Source: Pseudomonas fildesensis (GTDB lineage: Bacteria > Pseudomonadota > Gammaproteobacteria > Pseudomonadales > Pseudomonadaceae). Taken from it: a DNA stretch of 64,000 nucleotides. The position numbers and the translations under genes were made by a program. Under the pieces are notes generated by a model, which was given only the letters and a program-made list of their open reading frames with translations, was not told the origin of the DNA and ran no database searches. The stretch covers positions 248,001-312,000 of the forward strand of contig NZ_LFMW01000012.1 in the NCBI RefSeq assembly GCF_001050345.1, given 5' to 3'. This document shows, in pieces, positions 26,009-35,827 of the stretch; within the stretch, counting starts at the first letter, position 1, and each line of letters starts with the position of its first letter.

Positions 26009-26914
26009 TCACGCAATCCACTTGCGATCCCCGGTAAAACTGATCGTCAGCCAGCGCGCCGCATCCGGCGTGCCGAGCCCTGTGGATATCTCTTCGCGCA
26101 GCCCGTCGAGCGTCGCGACGTTATCCACCGGGTAATCCGCCGGCAACACCACATGAATCTCGATAAACCGCGCGCGCCCGTGCTTTTGCACATAGGACAC
26201 GTAGTCATCGAAACCATGTTTGGCCTGGGCCGCGTCCATCACTTCACGCACCTTGTCATCCAGATGATCCGGGGCAATCCCCAGCACCTCACGCAGCGCT
26301 GGGCGCAGGATCTTGAACGCCGGCGCCAGCATGCTCAGGGCCAGCAGGATCAGGATCAACGGGTCGACATACACCGCCCACTCGCCATAGCCCTGGGACT
26401 TGAGCAACAGCGCGGCGAGAAAGCTGATCAGCAAGCCCACCGAGAGCATCGCGTCCACCATCCAACTGATGTTGTCGAACTGGATCAGCGATGATTTCAG
26501 CGTGCGATTGCGGTGGCGCACGTAGAAGAAGTAGGCGAACTCGACAAAGGTAAACACCGCCGCGTAGCTGATCACCAACCCCAGCTCGATCTCGCGCCCG
26601 CCATTGATAATGCCGAACACACCGTTGAGGAATGCATAGATGGCGATCAACAGCAGGAAGCTGCCTTCGATCAACAGCACCATGGGTTCCAGGTGCCAAT
26701 AGCCGAACTGGAAGCGCTCGTTGCTTTTCTTCGCGATCAGCTTGGCCGTGATCAGCATCAACACCTTGATGGCGGTGGCGATCAGCGAGAAAAAGCCGTC
26801 GAATAAAATGGATTGGGCGCCGGATACCACACCCGTGACAATCCCGGCGATCGCCACGGCGAACATCAGGATGGTCGATTGTTTGAGCAGTGCCTGCTCA
26901 CCTCGGTTACTCAC
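26009..26914 (-). CDS. CDF-family transporter with altered metal-site residues
   Basis: The 301-residue protein has six membrane helices and a C-terminal cytoplasmic domain, as in cation diffusion facilitators such as YiiP. Compared with YiiP, the second-helix site DxxxD becomes DGFFS and the fifth-helix site HxxxD becomes SWMVD, so two of four zinc ligands are serine. It may transport another ion or be regulatory. The start is GTG at 26914, behind GGGAGG; an ATG-TGA pair overlaps it. It is convergent with the epimerase gene, 3 bp apart. Confidence 0.82.
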   Translation of the reverse strand: MSNRGEQALLKQSTILMFAVAIAGIVTGVVSGAQSILFDGFFSLIATAIKVLMLITAKLIAKKSNERFQFGYWHLEPMVLLIEGSFLLLIAIYAFLNGVFGIINGGREIELGLVISYAAVFTFVEFAYFFYVRHRNRTLKSSLIQFDNISWMVDAMLSVGLLISFLAALLLKSQGYGEWAVYVDPLILILLALSMLAPAFKILRPALREVLGIAPDHLDDKVREVMDAAQAKHGFDDYVSYVQKHGRARFIEIHVVLPADYPVDNVATLDGLREEISTGLGTPDAARWLTISFTGDRKWIA

Positions 26915-27028
26915 ATTTCCTCCCGTTAAAACCTTTAAACCGCACGATGCGGAGGGTTTTCCGGGATGGAGTGTACCTTATGTCCTATTTTGGCCGATTT
27001 GCCGCATTTCAAAGGTTGTTGAAAAACC

Positions 27029-27123
27029 CTGTGGCGAGGGAGCTTGCTCCCGCTGGGGCGCGAAGCGGCCCTAAGATTCTGGGGCCGCTACGCAGCCCCA
27101 CGGGAGCAAGCGCCCTCGCCACA
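27029..27123. repeat. REP/BIME palindrome
   Basis: Paired arms CTGTGGCGAGGGAGCTTGCT and the complement ending GCCCTCGCCACAG, located between the CDF gene (upstream side) and the SDR gene end. Confidence 0.85.
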
Positions 27124-27130
27124 GAAGTGA

Positions 27131-27898
27131 TCAGCCTTTGGCGCCACGCTCAATCGCAAACCCGGCCCAGGTCTGGCTCACCGGCATCAGCTCCAGACGG
27201 TTGATGTTGACGTGTGCCGGCGTGTTCATTACCCAGAAAATGGTGTCGGCAATATCCTGCGGCTGGATCGGCTCAGCGCCGGCGTAGGTGGCGTCGTAGC
27301 GCGACTGGTCGCCGCCGAAGCGCACCAAGGAGAACTCGCTTTCACACAGGCCCGGCTCGATGTTGGTCACGCGCACGCCGGTGCCTTGCAGGTCGCAGCG
27401 CAGGTTCAGCGAGAACTGCTTCACGAACGCCTTGGAGCCGCCATACACATGGCTGCCTGGGTACGGGTAGCTGCCGGCGATGGAGCCCAAATTGATGATC
27501 CCGGCGCCACGGCCGTGAGCGATCAGGCGTGGCAGCAGCAGGCTGGTGGTCGTCAGCAGGCCTTTGATATTGGTGTCGACCATGGTCTCCCAATCGTCGA
27601 GGCTGCACTTGGGCGCAGGGTCGGTGCCCACGGCCAGGCCGGCGTTGTTGATCAGCCCGCGCAGCGTGGCGAATGACGGCGGCAGGTTGGCAATCGCCTC
27701 TTCCATGCCTTTGCGGTCACGTACGTCCACTACCAGGCCGTGCACTTCGGTCTGCTTGGAAAGCTCTTCGACCAGTGCATTCAGGCGATCGGCACGACGA
27801 CCGGTGAGCACCAGTTTCCAGCCGGCTTCGGCAAAACGACGGGCACAGGCTTCGCCGAAGCCTGAGGTTGCGCCAGTAATAAACAGCGTGTCGGACAT
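27131..27898 (-). CDS. Short-chain dehydrogenase/reductase (YdfG-like)
   Basis: The 255-residue protein is a classical SDR: NADP-binding GATSGFG at residues 9-15, the arginine pair GRRADRL that favours NADP, NNAG near 88, catalytic Ser in INLGSIAGSYPY, and the YGGSK active-site Tyr/Lys. Length and sequence fit YdfG, which oxidises 3-hydroxy acids such as L-allo-threonine and serine and reduces malonic semialdehyde. An AAGGAG ribosome site is present. Exact substrate is inferred. Confidence 0.88.
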   Translation of the reverse strand: MSDTLFITGATSGFGEACARRFAEAGWKLVLTGRRADRLNALVEELSKQTEVHGLVVDVRDRKGMEEAIANLPPSFATLRGLINNAGLAVGTDPAPKCSLDDWETMVDTNIKGLLTTTSLLLPRLIAHGRGAGIINLGSIAGSYPYPGSHVYGGSKAFVKQFSLNLRCDLQGTGVRVTNIEPGLCESEFSLVRFGGDQSRYDATYAGAEPIQPQDIADTIFWVMNTPAHVNINRLELMPVSQTWAGFAIERGAKG

Positions 27899-28061
27899 GG
27901 TGTTCTCCTTGCGGGCATCGAGAAAAAATCAGCCAGCAGAATGCCCTTACGCCGCCGTCGCGGCAACCGATATGCACACACCTTCATGCAGCCCTGATCA
28001 ATTATTAACCAGTCCGAGCAAAGCCTTATGAACCGTGGCTTGCAGCCATATACGCGCAGGT

Positions 28062-28070
28062 TATCCACAA
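28062..28070 (+). promoter_or_regulatory. DnaA box 1
   Basis: Exact TTATCCACA, the high-affinity DnaA consensus. Confidence 0.55.
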
Positions 28071-28269
28071 CTGGGCCCACAGTCTTTGGGGGCAAGTGCA
28101 AAAAGCCTCAGGCCGCTGTGTACAAGGCTTTCAGGCGGTTTTAGAAAGTTTTTTGCTTGACCTGGGCGAGGGCGTATGTAGCCCCATCAATAGAATCAAG
28201 ATTCGAACGATGGCTCCAGGCCAGTCATTCCGGCCTCTGCGGAGGTCTTTCCAGAGTTTAGTCACAGAC

Positions 28270-28278
28270 TTATCCACA
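28270..28278 (+). promoter_or_regulatory. DnaA box 2
   Basis: Exact TTATCCACA in the same orientation, 208 bp from box 1. Confidence 0.55.
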
Positions 28279-28425
28279 GGCTGAACCGACATAATTCGGT
28301 CATATACCTGTGTCTTTAAACAGGTTGACAAACCCTTCGACAGGTCGCGAAAAAGTGACTGGTCAAAAAACAACCGCCGCGCTACAAGCCACGTAATCAA
28401 AGGCTTTCAGCCAGCTACTCCCACG

Positions 28426-28434
28426 TTACCCACA
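28426..28434 (+). promoter_or_regulatory. DnaA-like box 3
   Basis: TTACCCACA, one mismatch to the consensus, same orientation. Confidence 0.35.
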
Positions 28435-28528
28435 GCCGGTTCCACAGTGAATGGGGACAAGTCAAAACTGTGACAAAACAGGGATTTGCGGCGGCTATAT
28501 GTCGCGCTTTAGAGGGTGGCCAGATTTG

Positions 28529-28537
28529 TTTTCCACA
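28529..28537 (+). promoter_or_regulatory. DnaA box 4
   Basis: TTTTCCACA fits the relaxed consensus TTWTNCACA, same orientation. Confidence 0.4.
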
Positions 28538-28570
28538 ATTTGGAGAATGCCCTGTGGAGCACGCAAAACA

Positions 28571-28664
28571 AATGTGGGAGGGGGCTTGCTCCCGATAGCG
28601 ATTTAACATTCAAGGCCTCTGTTGAATGAAAATCCGCTATCGGGAGCAAGCCCCCTCCCACAGG
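28571..28664. repeat. REP/BIME palindrome
   Basis: Arms AATGTGGGAGGGGGCTTGCT and complement ending in CCCCCTCCCACA, separated by a short spacer. It lies directly downstream of livF. Confidence 0.88.
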
Positions 28665-28685
28665 GGTGCTGCGTCGGTTTTTAGA

Positions 28686-29402
28686 TCAGTGCCCGCCGAG
28701 GTAGGCATTGCGCACTTCCTCGTTCACCAGCAATTCCTTACCGGTGCCTGTCAGGCGAATCTCGCCGTTGACCATTACATACGCCCGGTCCGACAGCCGC
28801 AGCGCATGGTTGGCGTTCTGCTCCACCAGGAAGATGGTCATCCCGGTGGCCGCCAGTTCGCGCAGGGTGGCGAAGATCTGCTTCACCACGATCGGCGCCA
28901 GACCCAGGCTCGGCTCGTCCAGCAGCAACAGCTTGGGCCGGCTCATCAGTGCACGGGCGATGGCGAGCATTTGCTGTTCGCCGCCCGACATGGTCATGGC
29001 GCGCTGGGTACGCCGCTCCTTGAGCCGTGGGAACAGCTCGAACATGCGCTGCATGTCCTGCGCAGCATACTTGTCGCCAATCGGGATGGTGCCCATCAGC
29101 AGGTTTTCCTCGACAGTCATGTCGGGGAACACCCGCCGCCCTTCCGGCGACTGCGCAATGCCGTTGGAGGCGATGTAGTGGGACGACTTGTGGGTAATGT
29201 CGACGCCGTTATAGAGGATCTGCCCCGACTCGGCCCGTGGTTGGCCGAAGATCGACATCAGCAGCGTGGATTTACCCGCGCCATTGGAGCCGATCAGGCT
29301 GACAGTTTCGCCTTCGTTGATGTACAGCGAGACCTTTTTCAGGGCCTGGATCGGGCCATAAAACACGTCCAGGTCCTTCATTTCGAGGATAGGTGCACTC
29401 AT
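28686..29402 (-). CDS. livF: Branched-chain amino acid ABC transporter ATPase LivF/BraG
   Basis: The 238-residue ATPase has Walker A GSNGAGKST, the signature MSGGEQQ, Walker B LLLLDEPSLGLAP and the LivF-specific end RNAYLGGH. It powers import of Leu/Ile/Val together with LivG, LivM, LivH and BraC. It is last in the minus-strand operon and overlaps livG by 4 bp. The Pseudomonas name is BraG. Confidence 0.96.
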   Translation of the reverse strand: MSAPILEMKDLDVFYGPIQALKKVSLYINEGETVSLIGSNGAGKSTLLMSIFGQPRAESGQILYNGVDITHKSSHYIASNGIAQSPEGRRVFPDMTVEENLLMGTIPIGDKYAAQDMQRMFELFPRLKERRTQRAMTMSGGEQQMLAIARALMSRPKLLLLDEPSLGLAPIVVKQIFATLRELAATGMTIFLVEQNANHALRLSDRAYVMVNGEIRLTGTGKELLVNEEVRNAYLGGH

Positions 29403-30270
29403 ACCAGCTCCTCTTCATCCGCGCCCAGGTAGGCGGCAATCACTTTCGGGTCGTTGCGGATCGCTTCCGGGCCGCCCTCGGCGATCACGTTGCCGTGGTC
29501 GAGCACCACGATGTGGTCGGAAATACTCATCACCATGCCCATGTCGTGTTCAATCAGCACCACCGTGAGGTCGTGTTCGTCGCGCAACAGGCGAATCATC
29601 GCGCTGAGGGCTTCGGTTTCCTGGGGGTTGAGGCCCGCCGCCGGTTCGTCCAGGCAGATGATCTGCGGCCGGGTGCACATGGCGCGGGCGATTTCCAGGC
29701 GGCGCTGCTGGCCGTAGGAGAGTTCGCCGGCGAGGCGGTTGGCACAGTCCACCAGGTCCACCACTTCCAACCAGTAGAAGGCGTGGTCGAGGGCGTCGCT
29801 TTCAGCCTTGCGGTAGCCCTTGGTGTTGAGGATGCCCGCGAGCATGTTGCGGTTGACCCACATGTGTTGGGCCACCAGCAGGTTTTCCAGCACCGACATT
29901 TCCTTGAACAGGCGAATGTTCTGGAACGTACGAGCCAGCCCGGCGCGGTTCACCAAATGGGTGCCGCCGAACATCTTGTAGTACACACGGCTGAGAAAGC
30001 TTTTCGGCGACACAAAGTCGACGGCCTTGAAGCGCTCGCCGAGCAACTGGATCACGTTGGTCTGCTGGCCGCGCACGTTGAGTTCGATCTTGCCGCCACT
30101 GGCTTTGTAGAAGCCGGTGAGGCAGTTGAACACCGTGGTCTTGCCGGCACCGTTGGGGCCGATCAAGGCGAAGATCGAGTTGCGTTCGACCTTGAGGCTT
30201 ACATCGCTCAAGGCCTTGATGCCTCCGAAGTGCATCATCAGGTGTTCCACGGACAGGACGACTTCCTTGC

Positions 30271-30274
<4 letters not shown>
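29399..30274 (-). CDS. livG: Branched-chain amino acid ABC transporter ATPase LivG/BraF
   Basis: The 291-residue ATPase shows Walker A GPNGAGKTT, signature LSYGQQRRLEIARA, and Walker B IICLDEPAAGLNP. LivG proteins are longer than LivF owing to a central insertion (about 90-140), seen here. It overlaps livM and livF by 4 bp each, so the subunits are translationally coupled. Confidence 0.96.
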
Positions 30275-31548
<1,274 letters not shown>

Positions 31549-31550
31549 GT

Positions 31551-32465
31551 TTACACCTTCGCCACGAGTGGGCGACCAAGCAGGCCCTGAGGACGGAAAA
31601 TCAGAATCACCACCAGCAGGGAGAAACTGAACACGTCTTTGTAGTCAGAGTTGATCAACCCCGAGAACAGCGACTCGGAAATACCCAGGATGATCCCGCC
31701 AAGCATGGCCCCAGGCAGGGAACCGATGCCGCCGAGTACCGCTGCGGTAAATGCCTTGATGCCGATGATGAAGCCGGCGTAGAAGTCGAACGTGCCGTAG
31801 TTCAAGGTGATCAGCACGCCGGCCAGGGCCGCCATGGCTGCACCGATGACAAAGACGTAAGAGATCACGCGGTCGGTGTTGATGCCCAGGATCGAAGCCA
31901 TCTTGCGGTCTTGCTGGGTGGCGCGGCACATGCGGCCAAGCTTGGTGTACTTGATGATGTAGGTCAGCAGGGCCATGCCCGCGAACGCGGCGACCAGAAT
32001 GAAGACCTTGGTGTACGTCAACTGAACGAACCCGGTGCCGATATCGACACGCCAGGCTCCGGCCAGCAGCGTAGGAATACCTTGTTGTTTCGCACCCTGG
32101 GCGATCTGCGCGTAGTTCTGCAGGATCAGGGAGATCCCGATGGCGCTGATCAGCGGAGCCAGTCGGGTAGAGTTGCGCAGCGGTTTGTAGGCGACACGTT
32201 CTATGACCCAACCGTAAACGCCTGTGACGACCACGGTGAAGACCAGAGTGCCGAGAATGAGCAGCGGGAAGGATTCGATGCCGAAATAAGCCAGCAGTGC
32301 CAGACTGATCGCCGCGAGGTAAGCGGAAATCATATAAACCTCGCCATGGGCGAAGTTGATCATGCCAATGATGCCATAGACCATTGTGTAGCCGATGGCG
32401 ATCAGGCCATAGACCGACCCGAGGGTCAGGCCGTTGACCAGTTGCTGCAGGAAAATACCATCCAT
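31551..32465 (-). CDS. livH: Branched-chain amino acid permease LivH/BraD
   Basis: The 304-residue permease begins FLQQLVNGLTLGSVYGLIAI, the LivH hallmark, and contains the coupling region CRATQQDRKMASILGIN. It is two bases upstream of livM. Upstream, a REP element and two hairpins (near 32474-32486 and 32492-32510) separate it from braC, which may lower its expression relative to the binding protein. Confidence 0.95.
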   Translation of the reverse strand: MDGIFLQQLVNGLTLGSVYGLIAIGYTMVYGIIGMINFAHGEVYMISAYLAAISLALLAYFGIESFPLLILGTLVFTVVVTGVYGWVIERVAYKPLRNSTRLAPLISAIGISLILQNYAQIAQGAKQQGIPTLLAGAWRVDIGTGFVQLTYTKVFILVAAFAGMALLTYIIKYTKLGRMCRATQQDRKMASILGINTDRVISYVFVIGAAMAALAGVLITLNYGTFDFYAGFIIGIKAFTAAVLGGIGSLPGAMLGGIILGISESLFSGLINSDYKDVFSFSLLVVILIFRPQGLLGRPLVAKV

Positions 32466-32575
32466 AACGCAATCTCACGCGGTGAGAACCTGCACACCGG
32501 GGGGGTGTGCGGTCCTTCTGGAGGAAAACAGAGGTTTAACACCCGCCCCGCCCACCCGTGCGGGAGCGCGCTTGG

Positions 32576-32705
32576 GTGGAGAGGGAGCTTGCTCCCGCTG
32601 GGCTGCGAAGCAGCCCCAAACTGGGCGATCGAGATACATCAGATGTAACTCGGTGAACGGTTTGGGAGTGCTGCGCACTCCAGCGGGAGCAAGCTCCCTC
32701 GCCAC
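32576..32705. repeat. REP/BIME palindrome between braC and livH
   Basis: Paired arms GGAGAGGGAGCTTGCTCCCG and the complement ending GCTCCCTCGCCACA. It lies inside the bra operon, where such elements often stabilise the upstream message or attenuate downstream genes. Confidence 0.85.
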
Positions 32706-32741
32706 AACAAGCTCGCCCCTACAAAGAATCAGGCGTTCTGC

Positions 32742-33878
32742 TTACTTCTGCTTTTCCAGCTGGTGGTATTTGCCGTCTTTATCCCACTGGTAAACCACGT
32801 AGTCGGAGATTTTCAGGTCGCCCTTGGCATCCCAGGCTTTTTCGCCCATTACGGTTTTAACCGGGTGAGCCTTGAGCCACTTGGCGGCGTCTTCGCCCTT
32901 GTTGCTTTTGGCGCCGTTGAAGCCGGCAGCCAGGGCCTGGACCGAAGCGTAGGCGTACAGGGTGTAGCCTTCAGGCTCGTAACCGTTTTTCTTGAACTCT
33001 TCCACGACGGTCTTGCTGTCTGGCAGCAGGCGCGGGTCAGCGCCGAAGGTCATGTAGACGCCATCCACATACTGCGCACCACCGGCAGTAGCCACCAGTT
33101 CGTCAGTCACGATGCCGTCATCGGACATGAACTTCACGTCTTTGAGGCCAGCTTCGCGAATCTGGCGAACCAGGGGACCGGCTTCCGGGTGCAGGCCGCC
33201 GAAGTACACGACGTCGGCGCCCAGAGAGCGGATTTTGGTGACCAGGGCGCTGAAGTCTTTCTCGCCACGGGTCAGGCCTTCTTCCAGCACCGGCTTGACG
33301 CCACGCTTGGTCAACTGGGCAGCGGTGGCGTCAGCCAGGCCTTTGCCGTAGGTGTCCTTGTCGTTGATGACCGCGATTTTTTTGCCCTTGAGCACGTCGA
33401 CGATGTAGTCGCCAGCGACGATACCTTGCTGGTCGTCACGGCCGCACATGCGGAACATGCCGCTCAGGCCGCGTTCAGTCACTTGTGGGTTGGTGGAGCC
33501 AGGAGTGATCGCGATGATGCCGGCCTCGTCATACACCTCGGACGCCGGGATAGTGTTGGACGAGCAGAAGTGCCCGACCACACCGATGACCTTGTCCTGG
33601 TCGGCCAAGCGGTTGGCCACGGCCACGGCTTGCTTGGGTTCGCAGGCATCATCGCCGGCGACCAGCTTGATCTGCTCGCCGTTGATGCCGCCGGCCTTGT
33701 TGATGACGTCGGCTGCCGCTTGGGCACCCTTCATGTACTGCTCACCGAAAGCAGCGTTGGCGCCCGTCATTGGCCCCGCAACGCCAATCTTCACATCAGC
33801 TTGAACAAACGTAGAAACACCCAGCGCCGCTGCAATGGCGAGGGCCAGAAAACCTTTCTTGTAAAACGTCTGGGACAT
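32742..33878 (-). CDS. braC: Branched-chain amino acid binding protein BraC/LivK
   Basis: The 378-residue periplasmic binding protein has a signal peptide (about residues 1-26, ending FVQA) followed by DVKIGVAGPMTGANAAFGEQ, the usual mature start of LIV-binding proteins. The paired cysteines (DDACEPKQ and GHFCSSN) are as in LivJ/LivK. The start at 33878 has GGAG 8 nt upstream. A consensus sigma-54 promoter at 33948-33963 and a phased repeat array farther upstream probably drive this gene and the permease operon behind it. Confidence 0.96.
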   Translation of the reverse strand: MSQTFYKKGFLALAIAAALGVSTFVQADVKIGVAGPMTGANAAFGEQYMKGAQAAADVINKAGGINGEQIKLVAGDDACEPKQAVAVANRLADQDKVIGVVGHFCSSNTIPASEVYDEAGIIAITPGSTNPQVTERGLSGMFRMCGRDDQQGIVAGDYIVDVLKGKKIAVINDKDTYGKGLADATAAQLTKRGVKPVLEEGLTRGEKDFSALVTKIRSLGADVVYFGGLHPEAGPLVRQIREAGLKDVKFMSDDGIVTDELVATAGGAQYVDGVYMTFGADPRLLPDSKTVVEEFKKNGYEPEGYTLYAYASVQALAAGFNGAKSNKGEDAAKWLKAHPVKTVMGEKAWDAKGDLKISDYVVYQWDKDGKYHQLEKQK

Positions 33879-33947
33879 GAGTGGTGCTCCGATATTTTTG
33901 ATTTTTGGCACGACAACTTGCATTCAAACTTTTCACTGAAAGCTCAG

Positions 33948-33963
33948 AGCAAGCCCCGTGCCA
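33948..33963 (-). promoter_or_regulatory. Sigma-54 promoter of the bra operon
   Basis: Read on the minus strand the sequence is TGGCACG-GGGC-TTGCT, a full match to the -24/-12 consensus with correct spacing. Predicted start near 33937, giving a leader of about 59 nt before braC. Confidence 0.75.
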
Positions 33964-34034
33964 TTACTTTTTTATTCTTCAAAAAGACACGGTGTCATTG
34001 TTATTACAGGCGTTTCGACTCCGCTTGCCAGTAC

Positions 34035-34109
34035 GTGCAACCCTCTAGCATCAAGAGGTGCAACCCACCGACCAAAAAAGTACAACCTCGACAGGTCGCA
34101 CCTGCAACC
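34035..34109. promoter_or_regulatory. Four phased direct repeats upstream of the sigma-54 promoter
   Basis: GTGCAACC occurs at 34035 and 34058, GTACAACC at 34080 and CTGCAACC at 34102. The spacings of 23, 22 and 22 bp are about two helical turns, and the array lies roughly 98-173 bp upstream of the predicted start. This is the expected place for an enhancer-binding activator. The binding protein is unknown. Confidence 0.6.
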
Positions 34110-34252
34110 AGACCTATAAACGGCTCTTCCTACAGCTGTAACAAACTGCGTAACGGAAGTGCACATTTACAGTGCGCGAATGCTACGACTTGCACCAATA
34201 CAGATGAGTAGCCTGCTAAGAAAATGCAGGCTTTTGAACGGTATTTCGCTGA

Positions 34253-35536
34253 TCAGATCACGATCCTCAGGCATTGCCCGGCGTGATACAGCGAGAATCC
34301 AGCCTCATACAGACAGCTGCGCAGCCCCACCCCTGCCAGCGGCTGCATCGGCGTGAATGGAATCGGCAAGGCTTGGGGATTCTGGTGACACACGTAATCG
34401 GCAAACGCCTTGCCGACCACGGTGCCGGTGGTCACGCCGCGCCCGTTATAGCCCGTGACTGCCACAAGCCCAGGGGCCGGCTCGAACAGGCGCATCAGGT
34501 GATCGGGAGTGAAGGCGATGCAGCCGGTCCAGGTGCATTCCCACTGCACCGATTTGAGGTACGGAAAGTAGTGCTGCTGCACCCGATCGGCCCACACCTT
34601 GAGGAACCACGCCGGTTTCTGGTTGCCGTTGCCCAGGCTGCCGAGCAACAGACGGCCGTCAGCATCGCGGCGGATGCTGCTGAGCACCTGGCGCGTGTCC
34701 CACGAACCTTGCCCGCCGGGGAGGATCTGTTTGGCGGCGTCGTCGGTGAGCGGCGCGGAAGCGACCTGGTAGTAGTAGCCGGGAAAGAAATTGCGCCGCA
34801 GTTCGGTCCATTCACCTTCGGTGTAGGCGTTTGAGGCGATCACGACTTGTGCAGCCTGCACCGCACCGTTCGCCGTTTGCACCGACCAGTGCGCACCTTG
34901 GCGCTCCAGTTGCGTGACCGGGGAATGGTCGAACAGTTGCCCACCCAATCGCGCCGCCGCGTTGGCCAAACCACTGGTGTAGGCCATCGGATTCAACGTG
35001 CCCGCGCGCCGATCCAACAAGGCGGCGGAGATCTTTTGGGTGCCGGTGGCTTGCTCGCAAGCCTGGCCGGTGAGCAACTCAACCGGCGCGCCACGACGCT
35101 TCCATTGTTCTTCACGACTGCGCAAATCCGCCTGGCCACGGGCGTTGTGCGCCATGTGCAACGTGCCCTCGCGGCGCAATTGGCAATCGATGGTGTATTT
35201 GTCGATGAGGCTGAACACCAGCGACGGCGCCGCGCCCAACATGCGGTTGAGCTGGCTGCCCACCACCTCGCCGAAACCGGCTTCGATGTCGTCCGGCGGA
35301 ATCCACATGCCGGCATTGACCAGCCCGACATTGCGCCCCGAACCACCATGGCCGGTACGATGAGCTTCCAGTACGGCGACGCTTTTACCCTGTTCCAGCA
35401 AGTGAATGGCGGCCGACAAACCGGTAATACCGGCGCCGATCACGCACACATCCACCTTCACCTCGCCCTTGAGCGCGGCGCGATCCGGCCGGCCAGGGGT
35501 GAGCTGTTCCCACAAACACGTTTCGCGTAATGGCAT
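34253..35536 (-). CDS. amaA: L-pipecolate oxidase AmaA (FAD-dependent)
   Basis: The 427-residue flavoprotein of the DadA/glycine oxidase family has the dinucleotide fold CVIGAGITGLSAAIHLLEQG near residues 31-50 and the FAD-contacting C-terminal GYNGRGVTTGTVVG. Its N-terminus MPLRETCLWEQLTP and its place behind an amaB-type dehydrogenase match P. putida AmaA, which oxidises L-pipecolate to piperideine-6-carboxylate in D-lysine catabolism. The start is set by GGAG 7 nt upstream, rejecting a longer frame through the repeat region. Name rests on recall of family and synteny. Confidence 0.85.
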   Translation of the reverse strand: MPLRETCLWEQLTPGRPDRAALKGEVKVDVCVIGAGITGLSAAIHLLEQGKSVAVLEAHRTGHGGSGRNVGLVNAGMWIPPDDIEAGFGEVVGSQLNRMLGAAPSLVFSLIDKYTIDCQLRREGTLHMAHNARGQADLRSREEQWKRRGAPVELLTGQACEQATGTQKISAALLDRRAGTLNPMAYTSGLANAAARLGGQLFDHSPVTQLERQGAHWSVQTANGAVQAAQVVIASNAYTEGEWTELRRNFFPGYYYQVASAPLTDDAAKQILPGGQGSWDTRQVLSSIRRDADGRLLLGSLGNGNQKPAWFLKVWADRVQQHYFPYLKSVQWECTWTGCIAFTPDHLMRLFEPAPGLVAVTGYNGRGVTTGTVVGKAFADYVCHQNPQALPIPFTPMQPLAGVGLRSCLYEAGFSLYHAGQCLRIVI

Positions 35537-35566
35537 TGCCAGACTCCGGGATGAATACACCGCCGC

Positions 35567-35678
35567 TCGTTCCCATGCTCTGCGTGGGAATGCTGCCCTG
35601 GACGCTCCGCGTCCTGCTCTTAAAGTCGTGACGCGGAGCGTCACAGGATGCATTCCCACGCGGAGCGTGGGAACGATC
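35567..35678. repeat. Palindromic GTTCCCACGC-family repeat
   Basis: Same nested palindrome as at 24709: CGTTCCCATGCTCTGCGTGG on the left and GCGTGGGAACGATC on the right, with inner GACGCTCCGCGTC and GTGACGCGGAGCGTCAC. Confidence 0.8.
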
Positions 35679-35682
35679 ATCA

Positions 35683-35805
35683 AATGTGGGAGGGGCGGTG
35701 CGACGATTCGACTTGCTCCCGATGGCGGTGTATCAGCCAACACGTTCAAACCTGTTCCACCGCATAGGGAGCAAGTCGAATCGTCGCACCGCCCCTCCCA
35801 CATTT
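35683..35805. repeat. Variant REP palindrome carrying an extra 15-nt block in both arms
   Basis: The arms are an exact inverted repeat of about 38 nt. Compared with the usual GGGAGGGGGCTTGCTCCC core, each arm carries GGTGCGACGATTCGA between GGGGC and CTTGCTCCC. Confidence 0.8.
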
Positions 35806-35827
35806 TTAACCGTGTTTCGACAGGTGA

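Larger units (their letters stand above)
27899..28685. other. Long intergenic region with DnaA-box cluster
   Basis: No convincing gene in 787 bp; short frames lack ribosome sites and have unnatural composition. The region contains four DnaA-box-like 9-mers spread over 476 bp (listed separately) and, at its right end, a REP palindrome. It is bounded by the SDR start on the left and the end of livF on the right. Confidence 0.55.
33879..34252. other. Intergenic region upstream of braC
   Basis: No gene in 374 bp. It carries the sigma-54 promoter and the four-repeat array given separately, plus a perfect palindrome TACAGCTGTA at 34131-34140. Since the gene to the right ends here, all regulatory signals should serve the bra operon. 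Confidence 0.55.

Noticed and set aside
28131..28400. 89-codon minus-strand frame in the long intergenic region
   Set aside because: No ribosome site, odd composition, and it overlaps a DnaA box; no family resemblance.
33905..33922. Sigma-54-like TGGCAC...TTGCA on the plus strand
   Set aside because: The spacing between GG and GC is 11 rather than 10 and it points away from braC towards no gene; the correctly spaced minus-strand site at 33948-33963 is preferred.
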